This document shows positions 25,249-32,835 of a stretch of DNA of 37,224 nucleotides, one piece after another. The first letter of the stretch is position 1, and each line of letters starts with the position of its first letter. The DNA is from Candidatus Thiomargarita nelsonii. GTDB lineage: Bacteria > Pseudomonadota > Gammaproteobacteria > Beggiatoales > Beggiatoaceae. The notes under the pieces were generated by a model. The model made no database searches, had not been told where the DNA came from, and worked only from the letters and a program-made list of their open reading frames with translations. Made by a program: the position numbers and the translations under genes. The stretch lies in the NCBI GenBank assembly GCA_000785145.2, contig JSZA02000067.1, positions 1 through 37,224 of the forward strand, in the 5' to 3' direction.

Positions 25249-26336
25249 TAAATATCCTTTAATAAATTAATAATTTTTTCCGCCGCCTTACCGTCACCAT
25301 AAGGTTGCGTTTGATAATCTCTATTTTGCGTATCCAGATGATGCCATGTTTCAACAATAGTAGTCTGGTTTGCCCCACAGAGTTGGTTCCAGCCTGAGCT
25401 TAGGGTTTCAACCCATTCAGTTTCATCACGTAAAGTGATACAAGGCACTTTATGAAAGAAGGCTTCTTTTTGTACCCCCCCAGAATCTGTGAGTATCACT
25501 TTAGCAGACATTTCCAAACGTAACATTTCAAGATATGAAACTGGATCAATAACTTGTAAACCTTCTAACAAATGCATTTCACCACGAACTGTAAGCAATT
25601 TACGAGTGCGTGGATGTAAAGGTAATATTACTGCCATTTCTTGTGCAATTTGTTGCAACGCCGTCAAAATATTTTTTAACCGTATTGAATCATTGGTGTT
25701 TTCAGCACGATGAATGGTACAAAGCGCATAGGCTTTTTCTTCTAACTTCCATGTCTGAAGTGGATGTGCTTGATAAGCTTTGTCACGATAACATAAAGTA
25801 ATATCGTACATGACATCACCCACATTATATACGCCATTGGTGATGCTCTCTTTAGCAAGATTGCTAACCGCCGTTTCAGTAGGACAAAACAGTAGATGGG
25901 AAATACGATCTGCAAGGATACGATTGATTTCTTCCGGCATTAGCATATTAAAAGAACGGAGTCCAGCTTCAACGTGAGCTACTGGAATATGCAATTTAAT
26001 CGCAGCCAATGCACCTGCTAGGGTGGAATTGGTATCACCGTATATCAAGACAATATCCGGTTTTTCTTTCAATAGCACGATTTCCAATTGTTCAAGCATC
26101 TGTCCGGTCATTGCGCCATGCGTGGCAGCCGCTATACCCAAATTATAATCGGGATGAGGAATTTCCAATTCCGTAAAAAAAACCTTAGACATATTCTCAT
26201 CATAGTGTTGCCCGGTATGGACGATGATTTCTTGAATGAAGTTTGTACGACAAGTATTATGTGCTTGAATGGCTTTGGATACGGCGGCGGCTTTAATAAA
26301 TTGGGGTCTTGCGCCAATAATGGTGATTAATTTCAT
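25248..26336 (-). CDS. wecB: UDP-GlcNAc 2-epimerase family (WecB/WbpI-like)
   Basis: This is a UDP-N-acetylglucosamine 2-epimerase family enzyme of 362 residues, the expected length. It has the N-terminal IIGARPQFIKAA, HTGQHYDENMS, IYGDTNSTLAGALAA, HVEAGLRSFNMLMPEEINRILAD and the C-terminal TDSGGVQKEAFFHKVPCITLRDETEW, all typical. With WbpB-, WbpD- and WbpE-like genes immediately upstream, it is more likely the WbpI step (UDP-GlcNAc(3NAc)A to UDP-ManNAc(3NAc)A) than the WecB step for UDP-ManNAc; sequence alone does not decide. It shares a 4-bp overlap with the wbpE fusion. Confidence 0.9.
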   Translation of the reverse strand: MKLITIIGARPQFIKAAAVSKAIQAHNTCRTNFIQEIIVHTGQHYDENMSKVFFTELEIPHPDYNLGIAAATHGAMTGQMLEQLEIVLLKEKPDIVLIYGDTNSTLAGALAAIKLHIPVAHVEAGLRSFNMLMPEEINRILADRISHLLFCPTETAVSNLAKESITNGVYNVGDVMYDITLCYRDKAYQAHPLQTWKLEEKAYALCTIHRAENTNDSIRLKNILTALQQIAQEMAVILPLHPRTRKLLTVRGEMHLLEGLQVIDPVSYLEMLRLEMSAKVILTDSGGVQKEAFFHKVPCITLRDETEWVETLSSGWNQLCGANQTTIVETWHHLDTQNRDYQTQPYGDGKAAEKIINLLKDI

Positions 26337-27874
26337 TTGCTTAAAAGATGAATTATCCTTAGTTGTTCAATTTCTTTTAAATAAGGATGCATAGGCAAAC
26401 TCACCACCCTTTCAGCCATTTTATCTGCCACTGAACAATTTATTCCCTTTAAATGAGCAAATACAGGCTGTTGTGGCAAAGGTATCGGATAATGAACAGC
26501 CGTAGGAATACCTTGTTCTGTTAATTTATTTTGTAATTCATCACGATTATCCACTTGTATCGTATATTGGGCATAGACGCTGGTATTATGTGGCTCTATA
26601 TAAGGCGTTGTAACAATATCTTTTAATGCTTCAGTATAAGCTTGTCCAATACGACTACGTGCTTCTACTTCTTGTGGGAATATTGCAAACTTTGCTAGTA
26701 AAATAGCGGCTTGTAAAGTATCCATACGTCCATTAATACCAACACGAGCATGGTGATAGCGTTTATCTTGTCCATGTACCCGAATTTCGCGCATGATTTT
26801 AGCTAGATTGTCGTCATTAGTAAAACATGCACCACCATCTCCATAGCAGCCCAATGGTTTTGATGGGAAAAAACTGGTGCAGCCTATCGTGGATAAATCA
26901 CAAGACTTACGTCCCTTATAAGTTGCTCCAAAGCTTTGGGCAGCATCTTCAATTACCGGGAGATTATGTTTTTGGGCAATAGCGTTAATGGTATCAAAGT
27001 CAGCACATTGTCCATACAATGAAACCGGCATAATGGCCTTAGTTTTCGGGGTAATTGCAGCCTCAATTTGGCTGGGATCAATATTATAAGTGCGTGGGTC
27101 AATATCAACAAAGATGGGGATGGCTCCCAATAACACAATGGTTTCTGCTGTGGCAATAAAACTAAATGGGGTGGTAATCACTTCATCATCTGCTCCAATG
27201 CCTAGAGCCATCATGGCAATAAGTAGGGCATCTGTGCCGCTAGAGACAGTGATGCAGTCTTTTACACCAACATAGTCTGCTAATTTTTGTTCCAGTTCAA
27301 TAATTTCTGGACCCATGATGTATTTGCCATGATGGAGAACTTGGTGAATATTTTTCTCTAATTTGGATATAATTACGGCTTGTTGTGCTTTAAGATTAAT
27401 GAAGTCTATTGAGCTAGGTTTGATACTGTATTGCAGCAATGCTTCAGGTGATAATACTCGTTGCGGAGCCTTTTTAGCCATACCATTATCTCGTGATAGC
27501 ATCATAATATCACCATCCTCAAAGCGTTCCAGAGCGCGGAGTAATTGTTCATCTTCTGGCTCATCTGATTCAAAAACACTTGCTTCAGCAGATAATGCTG
27601 TTAGCCATTGTTTACCTTGAGAAAAGTGATGAAGTAAATTTTGAGCTTGTTTAGCAGCCAACTTAGCAGTTAATGGTACCTCGGACGGTTCTCTCATTCT
27701 CATTAACTCTGATGCCAACACAAATTCTAATGTTTGTAGCGAACCCGCATATAAATATAGTGTGATATTATTTAGTTCACATTGGGCAACCGCTTGGGCA
27801 GAAGTTATTGCGTAAGGCATACGATGAGCACAAATATCCACGACCACATTAATGTCCAGTAGTACATATTTCAT
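26333..27874 (-). CDS. wbpE: PIN domain fused to WbpE-like aminotransferase
   Basis: This is a fusion of two proteins in one 513-residue frame. Residues 1-150 are a PIN-type ribonuclease domain: LLDINVVVD with Asp7 first, an acidic mid-part (LQTLEF near Glu50), and DGDIMMLSRDNGMAKKAPQRVLSPEALLQ. Residues 156-513 are a complete WbpE-type aminotransferase from IDFINLKAQQAVI to the end, with the PLP lysine Lys339 in SFFPSKPLGCYGDGG, so no part is missing. No ATG or GTG lies between the PIN region and IDFINLK; the nearest alternative start is a TTG at codon 146. The gene starts with a 4-bp overlap with the antitoxin end of the previous frame, as in toxin-antitoxin pairs. The WbpE part would make the 3-amino sugar in the UDP-ManNAc(3NAc)A pathway. 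Confidence 0.85.
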   Translation of the reverse strand: MKYVLLDINVVVDICAHRMPYAITSAQAVAQCELNNITLYLYAGSLQTLEFVLASELMRMREPSEVPLTAKLAAKQAQNLLHHFSQGKQWLTALSAEASVFESDEPEDEQLLRALERFEDGDIMMLSRDNGMAKKAPQRVLSPEALLQYSIKPSSIDFINLKAQQAVIISKLEKNIHQVLHHGKYIMGPEIIELEQKLADYVGVKDCITVSSGTDALLIAMMALGIGADDEVITTPFSFIATAETIVLLGAIPIFVDIDPRTYNIDPSQIEAAITPKTKAIMPVSLYGQCADFDTINAIAQKHNLPVIEDAAQSFGATYKGRKSCDLSTIGCTSFFPSKPLGCYGDGGACFTNDDNLAKIMREIRVHGQDKRYHHARVGINGRMDTLQAAILLAKFAIFPQEVEARSRIGQAYTEALKDIVTTPYIEPHNTSVYAQYTIQVDNRDELQNKLTEQGIPTAVHYPIPLPQQPVFAHLKGINCSVADKMAERVVSLPMHPYLKEIEQLRIIHLLSK

Positions 27875-28392
27875 ATAATTCGTCCTTGTTCTTGACGCAA
27901 TTGCTTTCTAAATTCAAAAGCTTTCCAACGTTCTTGTTGTTTTTCCGTTAGGGAACCTAAATTGACTTCATCAAGTGGTTGTGACCGAATAGCGTCAAGT
28001 TCAGCTAAAATTGTGCTGGCCTTGACTTGGGAAGATAACGTGGTGAATAAATTTAATGGCTCAATAATTTCTTCGTCTGGTACTGTAATCACTAGAGTTT
28101 CAGAACTAAATTGCACTGGATATAAGGGTTTCAAGACTCCATTTTGCCATATTACTTCAATATTCATATTATATAGTTGCTTCGATTTAACAACATACAC
28201 GGAGACGTTATTCTGAATTTTGACGTTGTTGCCAATAATGACTTTATTGCCAATAAACACATTTTGTCCCAAGCTACAACGTTCACCAATAATGGCACCA
28301 GCACAGATATGTACCCAATGCCAGATACGGGTATCAACACCAATTTGAGCACCAGTATCAATGATAGCAGTTTTGTGAACCGAGTAATTCAT
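27871..28392 (-). CDS. Truncated WbpD-like N-acetyltransferase fused to an antitoxin domain
   Basis: The frame (173 residues) is a chimera. Residues 1-66 match WbpD, the left-handed beta-helix acetyltransferase of the ManNAc(3NAc)A pathway: DTGAQIGVDTRIWHWVHIC, LGQNVFIGNKVIIG and KIQNNVSVY. The remaining two-thirds of WbpD (usually about 190-200 residues in all) are lost. After VVKSKQLY, residues 76-173 look like an AF2212/DUF104-type antitoxin: MNIEVIWQNGVLKPLYPVQF, then VTVPDEEII and a long Gln/Arg-rich tail. A start at 28167 could make the antitoxin alone. Acetylation by this WbpD copy should not work, because the active-site coils are missing. Confidence 0.8.
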   Translation of the reverse strand: MNYSVHKTAIIDTGAQIGVDTRIWHWVHICAGAIIGERCSLGQNVFIGNKVIIGNNVKIQNNVSVYVVKSKQLYNMNIEVIWQNGVLKPLYPVQFSSETLVITVPDEEIIEPLNLFTTLSSQVKASTILAELDAIRSQPLDEVNLGSLTEKQQERWKAFEFRKQLRQEQGRII

Positions 28393-29447
28393 TAATATTC
28401 TAATGGTAAAGGCACAGTACGTCCATCTCGTGCAGATAGGTAAGCAGCAATTAATAACTCTAAAGAACGCAATCCTTCTCGTCCGTCCGTTTCCGCTTCT
28501 GCCTCACCTCGTAAAGTTTTAATCACATTTTCATAGTATAACGGATGACCAAAGCCGTAGACAGAAGTCGTTTCATAACTGGCATCATGGATTTTTTTAT
28601 CATCCTCATCCGGCTCGGCAAATTCCCAATGTTGTATTTCATTTACTGCAACACCACCTAAACGCACCGTACCTTTTTCTCCGATAATGGTTATTGAGCC
28701 TTCAAGGTTTTTGGGATAAGTGAGCATGGTGACACTCATGGAACCTACTGCTCCAGAACGCCAACGGACATTCATCACAGCGGTGTCTTCTACTTCAATG
28801 TTACGTGCTAAGGTGCCGGTCATGGCTTGGACGCTTTCCACTGGACCAATCAGCCAATCTAACAAATCTATATAATGACTGGCTTGGTTCATCAACGCAC
28901 CTCCGTCAAATTCCCAAGTACCACGCCACTTGGCACTGTCATAATAGGCTTGTGGACGGGACCAAAACACGTTGATATGTACCATGTATATTTTGCCAAA
29001 ACGGCCTTTATCAATAGCCTTCTTTAGGAGTTGAATAGTGGCGTTACGGCGGTTTTGTTTGACCACAAAAAAGTGAACCCCAGCGTCATCACAGGCTTTG
29101 ACCATTTGTAAACCATCTTTCCAACGAGTTGCCATAGGTTTTTCTGTCATCACATGGCAGCCAGCTTGAGCACATTGGATTACTTGTTGGGCATGAAGGC
29201 CACTAGGGGTGCAGATAGCGGCTAGATCAATTTCGGTATTTTCAAGTAGGGTTTGGAGCTTGGAATAGCCGCTAACGCCGTTTTTTTGGGACGTTTTTTC
29301 TAGTACTATTGGATTGGTATCACAAACTGCAACCAGTTCTAAGGTGTCGTGATGTTTTTTGATTGCTTCAAAGTGATTTGAAGAAATCCTACCACAGCCG
29401 ATTACAGCTATTTTTATTTTTCGATCTATTATTTTTTCTTGAGTCAT
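28392..29447 (-). CDS. wbpB: Gfo/Idh/MocA oxidoreductase (WbpB-like)
   Basis: This 351-residue NAD(P)-dependent oxidoreductase has the Rossmann motif IAVIGCGRISSNH, the conserved MTEKPMA (EKP catalytic motif), and a C-terminal alpha/beta dimerisation domain (TGTLARNIEVEDTAVMNV). With WbpD-, WbpE- and WbpI-like products next door, it fits WbpB, which oxidises UDP-GlcNAcA at C3 to the 3-keto sugar that WbpE aminates. It is the first gene of the operon, with GAGAT upstream of the ATG at 29447, and its stop overlaps the next ATG (TAATG). A UDP-GlcNAc dehydrogenase (WbpA) for the earlier step is not in this window. Confidence 0.85.
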   Translation of the reverse strand: MTQEKIIDRKIKIAVIGCGRISSNHFEAIKKHHDTLELVAVCDTNPIVLEKTSQKNGVSGYSKLQTLLENTEIDLAAICTPSGLHAQQVIQCAQAGCHVMTEKPMATRWKDGLQMVKACDDAGVHFFVVKQNRRNATIQLLKKAIDKGRFGKIYMVHINVFWSRPQAYYDSAKWRGTWEFDGGALMNQASHYIDLLDWLIGPVESVQAMTGTLARNIEVEDTAVMNVRWRSGAVGSMSVTMLTYPKNLEGSITIIGEKGTVRLGGVAVNEIQHWEFAEPDEDDKKIHDASYETTSVYGFGHPLYYENVIKTLRGEAEAETDGREGLRSLELLIAAYLSARDGRTVPLPLEY

Positions 29448-29724
29448 TAATTATCTCAATCACAATTAAAAATCAGTTATCAGGAACAATAATCTATGTT
29501 TGAGGACCAATTTTTGCCAATTTTTCAGTACTGGTTTAAATATTTTTTTTCATCCATGGGAATGATTAAGGTAATCCGGTATGCATTCCGGCAACAATGA
29601 CTGCTGGAATAATCAGCCGAGGGAAATAAACCTTGGATATAGTCGGTAAAAATATAAATATTTGATAACAATATAGAATAATTTCTATATTGACCCGCAG
29701 TCCACCTTTATGCATAAGCATTTA
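29448..29724. promoter_or_regulatory. Upstream region of the wbp operon with a 24-bp inverted repeat
   Basis: This is the leader between the first operon gene and the IS element. A perfect inverted repeat (CAATATAGAA, four-base gap, TTCTATATTG) lies at 29669-29692, about 220 bp before the ATG at 29447; it could be an operator or simply a hairpin. On the minus strand TTGGCA with TAGATT 18 bases later is a weak candidate promoter near 29490. The IS982-type insertion starts at 29725, so the element may have cut away the original upstream control. No coding signal was seen. Confidence 0.45.
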
Positions 29725-30887
29725 ACGTGAGTTCGACTTTTATTTCAATAAGTTACAAAACCCAAACTTTATCAAACGGTTATGAATTAACTATTATTAA
29801 TCAAATAGTTAATAAAAATTGTTGTTGTTGTTCAATGGGACAATTAGCGAGCAATGGGCGTTCCGCCACTTCGTATCTCGGTCTTCGGGCGAAAAGTTAA
29901 TACTTGGCAACTTTTCTCTATAGGTATAAGCAATTAATCCATAAATCATATTAACGACGAAATTCAATGGACTACGATGACGAGAATGGTCAATATTGCC
30001 GCTATTTTTTAAGAAATCATTAATCGATTCAATAATGCTTCTTTTCCGTCAGAGAATTTTATCCAATAAAGGAATCAGTTTGTTCTGCATATTCTTTTTG
30101 ATTGGTGTAATCAGTTGAAGCCCTCCTTCTAACAGAAGTTTAGTAAGTTTTTCTGAAATATACCCTTTATCACCAAATAATTTTCCAGTAAGACCTTCTG
30201 TCATCGAAGGAATCGGTTGGCGATCATCAACAGGAGGAACGATCCCGGCTAATATTTCTCCTTTCTTATTGATGATAAGATGCAATTTAAATCCATAAAA
30301 CCAACCCATTGTACTTTGACCTCTGGATGCTAATTTTTTGAAAACTTTGTTAGAATTTATTCTTTTATTGTGACATACCACTATTTTGGTTGAAACGAAG
30401 TAATCGACGAAGGAAATACCGGTTCCAGAACCAACCCGTGTATTCATTAAATTAACCAATGGAATTAATGCTAATGGAATTAATTCGACAAATCTTGAAT
30501 AACTCACAGCCTATGGAAATAAACTTTTTCCATAGCTGGAACCAATATAAAGTTGATAAAAGGACTTAAAATTCAGAAAACCGTTTATGTGGTGGTACAT
30601 AACCAAAATAGTCATTACTTCGCTGAGAGATAATTTAGAAGGCCAAGATGGAGGAGAAGGAGCTTCAGGGAAAGAGTTTTTAAAGGTTTGTTCAGCATTT
30701 TGACAACTCACGTCAAAATCACAAAAAATTTGAGTAATATCCATGTGAAGTCCCTTTGGTGTTTATTAAGTTTATTTTTTTTTAATTTCTACAATTATTT
30801 TTTATAAAAAAATAATTATTAATTTTTATTGTGTTAATAAATATTATTTATTATTTTAACTAGTTGAAAAATAAGTCGAACTCACGT
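29725..30887 (-). mobile_element. IS982-family insertion sequence
   Basis: The element spans about 1163 bp. The ends are an inverted pair: ACGTGAGTTCGACTT at 29725 and AAGTCGAACTCACGT ending at 30887. Immediately outside stands the five-base duplication ATTTA on the left (29720-29724) and ATTTA on the right (30888-30892), so this is a clean insertion. The transposase is on the minus strand and carries two stop codons, so this copy could move only with help from another copy. It separates the wbp operon leader from the gene graveyard on the right. Confidence 0.9.
29809..30744 (-). pseudogene. IS982-family transposase with two in-frame stops
   Basis: The frame from 30744 to 29809 (312 codons) is one continuous IS982-type transposase except for a TAG at 30511-30513 and a TGA at about 30049. 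The N-terminus reads ITQIFCDFDVSCQNAEQTF and LSLSEVMTILVMYHHINGF. The DDE catalytic core shows ISFVD, VDDRQPIP and the E in RKRSIIESIN. The first catalytic Asp sits in FVDYFVSTKIVVCHN, where the usual form is FVDSTKI, so three residues (YFV) appear to be inserted at the active site. The C-terminus continues to NNNNNFY. The reading frame was not shifted; point mutations broke it. Confidence 0.85.
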
Positions 30888-30933
30888 ATTTACCTAAAAA
30901 TATTTATAATTTTATGAATTCTAAAAAAAATGC

Positions 30934-30963
30934 TTGACATCCTTGTAGGAGTTCTAGTATTTT
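30934..30963 (+). promoter_or_regulatory. Candidate sigma-70 promoter
   Basis: TTGACA lies at 30934-30939 and TATTTT at 30958-30963, with an 18-base spacer. The expected start would fall near 30970, where a structured stretch begins. The match to the -10 box is moderate, so this is a candidate only. Confidence 0.35.
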
Positions 30964-30970
30964 AATAAAA

Positions 30971-31042
30971 GCTTGCTTGAGTGGTTAGCCTTCCACGTTA
31001 ACAAAAATGGGTTCAAGCAAGTAATGTTACCCCGGCGAGGGG
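30971..31042 (+). ncRNA. Short structured stretch, possible small RNA
   Basis: CTTGCTTGA (30972-30980) and TCAAGCAAG (31013-31021) form a perfect 9-bp stem enclosing a GTGG/CCAC hairpin, and CCCC-GGCGA-GGGG (31030-31042) forms a second hairpin. It is more GC-rich than its surroundings and lies 10 bases after a candidate promoter. Motifs resembling a D-arm and a T-arm occur, but it does not fold as a tRNA. It could be an RNA gene or a remnant of another element. Confidence 0.3.
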
Positions 31043-31102
31043 ATAATGGGTTGATCGTTCCCGTGTTCTTCTTTAAAGAAATATTTCTATATGTTTCTAT
31101 AT

Positions 31103-31447
31103 TTAACAACAAAATTTCGATCTGAGACGGGCATCTGAAAATGCTGTTGAGAAAAATGTCCAAGGCAACATAGCAACAAAAATAGGATAAGGCACACCTT
31201 CACTTGGCAATTTAGCAATCTTTCCAAATACTACTACAAAAATCATCATTGTCAATAGCGGGCGAATAACAGCCCATAAAATACCGATGATGGTTTGCTT
31301 GTAGCGTACCGCAATATCACGCCAAGCTAGAATATAAAATAATTCTCTATAACGCCATAAGTCTATCCAATAATGGCGTTCAGCTTTGCCAGATTCTATT
31401 GTGAATTTAAAATTATTTTTGTTGCTCATTTTAAGTTCCAATCCCAT
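31103..31447 (-). pseudogene. ABC-2 polysaccharide exporter permease, N-terminal fragment (copy 1)
   Basis: This is the first 105 or so residues of a Wzm/TagG-type permease, which together with a Wzt ATPase exports polysaccharide. The family start IDLWRYRELFYILAWRDIAVRYKQTIIGILWAVIRPLLTMMIFVVVFGKI is clear, followed by GVPYPIFVAMLPWTFFSTAFSDA. The frame then leaves the family and stops (RLRSKFCC). The C-terminal half of such a permease appears separately at 35175-35530. A second, shorter copy of the N-terminus lies at 35877-36019. No Wzt gene was seen in the window. Confidence 0.8.
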
Positions 31448-31746
31448 TATTTCGTAAATCCATGTAAAATAAATTATTTTTCATTATGTGAAAAATAAGG
31501 GGTATCCGCTTGGACAAATTTCAGATATAATTTTATAGCAGTGTTATATATACTTGTTTATAAAAATAATGGCTTAAATCGAGTTTTAGAATGATTCTCG
31601 TAGAAATAACAAAAAATACGACGGACAATCTTAACACGAACTAGCTGACGCGATAAGTTTTTTAAAAGGTTTTAGGAGCCAGTGATTGTTGACGGGCAAA
31701 ATCCTCATTTTAAACGCGAGTGCTCGGTTCGAGTTAACTTTGGGTA
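31307..31746. repeat. Duplicated block, copy 1
   Basis: This block matches 35883-36389 in the same orientation, from TACCGCAATATCACGCC to TGCTCGGTTCGAGTTAA, with scattered mismatches and internal deletions in this copy. It holds the start of the ABC permease and remains of the upstream 66-residue frame. Confidence 0.9.
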
Positions 31747-32230
31747 GAAAATCAGGAATTCAAGATAGATTTAGTACAACTAATTGAGAAATAAACTAAT
31801 TAAAAACAGCCAAGCAGCGTGGCTGTCACAAGGGATTTGCCCGTCAAAATTAAATTTGAACTGGGTGTAGCTATCTTCTCCATTTTTGGATTTTTGTTTT
31901 TAGGGCAGTTAATGGCATTTTTGTCACCTTAGTCATTAAGTTAAGGGGAACCTGAAAGGATTGTCCTTACAGTTAGCATTAAACACCAACGATATTCTTC
32001 TGGTTTTTCCACCATGCCACACCGGTATTTTTTGAAGCCTTGGTGGTGCTTGATTTTTTGCCGCATTTTTCATATTGCTTATGACATTAATTTATTTGTA
32101 CAAAATTGTATTCATCACAAAAAACTGAGAGGCAAAAATTTCACAATCTATTGGACTATAGCGTTTGGTAATAAGCTCTAAAAGTTATAATTGCTAAGAA
32201 GTTCAAATAAAATCAATCACATTAAAAGTT
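31448..32230. other. Non-coding decayed region with duplicated block and a possible RayT remnant
   Basis: No intact gene was seen. The block 31307-31746 is a diverged copy of 35883-36389 with several deletions, including remains of the 66-residue frame found in the other copy. Near 31985-32090 the minus-strand frame KKYRCGMVEKPEEYRWC resembles the C-terminal part of REP-associated tyrosine transposases; this is a weak, short match. A degenerate REP-like palindrome (AGGGGAACCTGAAAGGATTGTCC) lies near 31937-31972. The remainder is AT-rich. Confidence 0.5.
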
Positions 32231-32234
32231 AGTT

Positions 32235-32520
32235 TTAAGATTTATCCTTTCGTCGCAACGAAGTTCGCTGTGCTAAATGACAAAGAGCCTGAAAATAAGG
32301 TGAAAAAAACTGGGCACCCTGTTGATTTGCATTCATAGATAGAATATTAGCCGACACGACAACCTTAATATTAATAAAATCACGAGTCTGCTCGCCATAA
32401 ATCACAATCGGTTTAATTTTCAAAAGTCGAGCAACCAAAATTGAAATCACTCCGGTGACTCTGGGTTTTGACGAACGCCATAAACATTGAAATAACGTAG
32501 TCCCACCGAGATTATACTTT
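32235..32520 (-). pseudogene. NAD-dependent sugar epimerase/dehydratase fragment, frameshifted
   Basis: Two frames of one extended-SDR sugar epimerase are visible. LRYFNVYGVRQNPESPE (stop at about 32459) is followed in another frame by VISILVARLLKIKPIVIYGEQTRDFINIKVVVSANIL. A short deletion explains the change. The N-terminal Rossmann part is not present; instead the sequence joins directly to an SDR fragment upstream (32521-32793). The substrate cannot be told. Confidence 0.75.
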
Positions 32521-32793
32521 CATCGCGTCCAGTAAGAATGACTTTTGCCTGTTCTTGAAGAAAACATTCCGCAATGGCTTTGCCGATGCCATGTGAGGAG
32601 CCAATGCCATTAAGATAACGCTCCCCAAATCAGACCGACGAGGAGAACCATACCTCGCAGGTAGTTGTAAATTATAGTAAAAATTAAGCGGCGGGGAAAC
32701 GTCGACTGCCCCGTAGGTTTGCCTTAACGAAGGTGGCATTGATGTGAGGAGCCGGTGATTAAGACGGTGTGATTTTGTAATAATAACGTTCAT
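32521..32793 (-). pseudogene. SDR fragment interrupted by a palindromic element
   Basis: After removing the element at 32603-32741, the minus strand reads TVLITGSSHGIGKAIAECFLQEQAKVILTGRDE, which is the N-terminal cofactor-binding part of a short-chain dehydrogenase. It is then joined, without its catalytic half, to the epimerase fragment (SIISVGLRYFNVYG). The 93-residue open frame called here translates across the insertion in the wrong frame and is not a real product. Confidence 0.7.
32603..32741. mobile_element. MITE-like palindromic element with 12-bp target duplication
   Basis: The 12-mer ATGTGAGGAGCC flanks the element on both sides (32591-32602 and 32742-32753). The element starts AATGCCATTAAG and ends (reverse complement) AATGCCACC, the same pair of ends as the element at 6281-6405 but in the other orientation. 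The interior differs (a CTCCCC...GGGGAG type inverted repeat instead of GTAGGGGCAA palindromes). It has no coding capacity. Confidence 0.8.
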
Positions 32794-32835
32794 AGGGTTA
32801 AATCATGCCTATTTGACAATGCACCTTTTTTAAAT

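Noticed and set aside
30049..30744. Stop-codon recoding (TAG/TGA) in the transposase
   Set aside because: There is no sign of a recoding signal and other genes here use standard stops; mutation is simpler.
30972..31021. tRNA gene
   Set aside because: GAGTGGTTAG and GGGTTCAAG look like D- and T-arm pieces, but there is no proper anticodon stem or acceptor stem.
32512..32793. 93-residue ORF as a real protein
   Set aside because: It reads through a palindromic element in the wrong frame; the real remnant is an SDR fragment.
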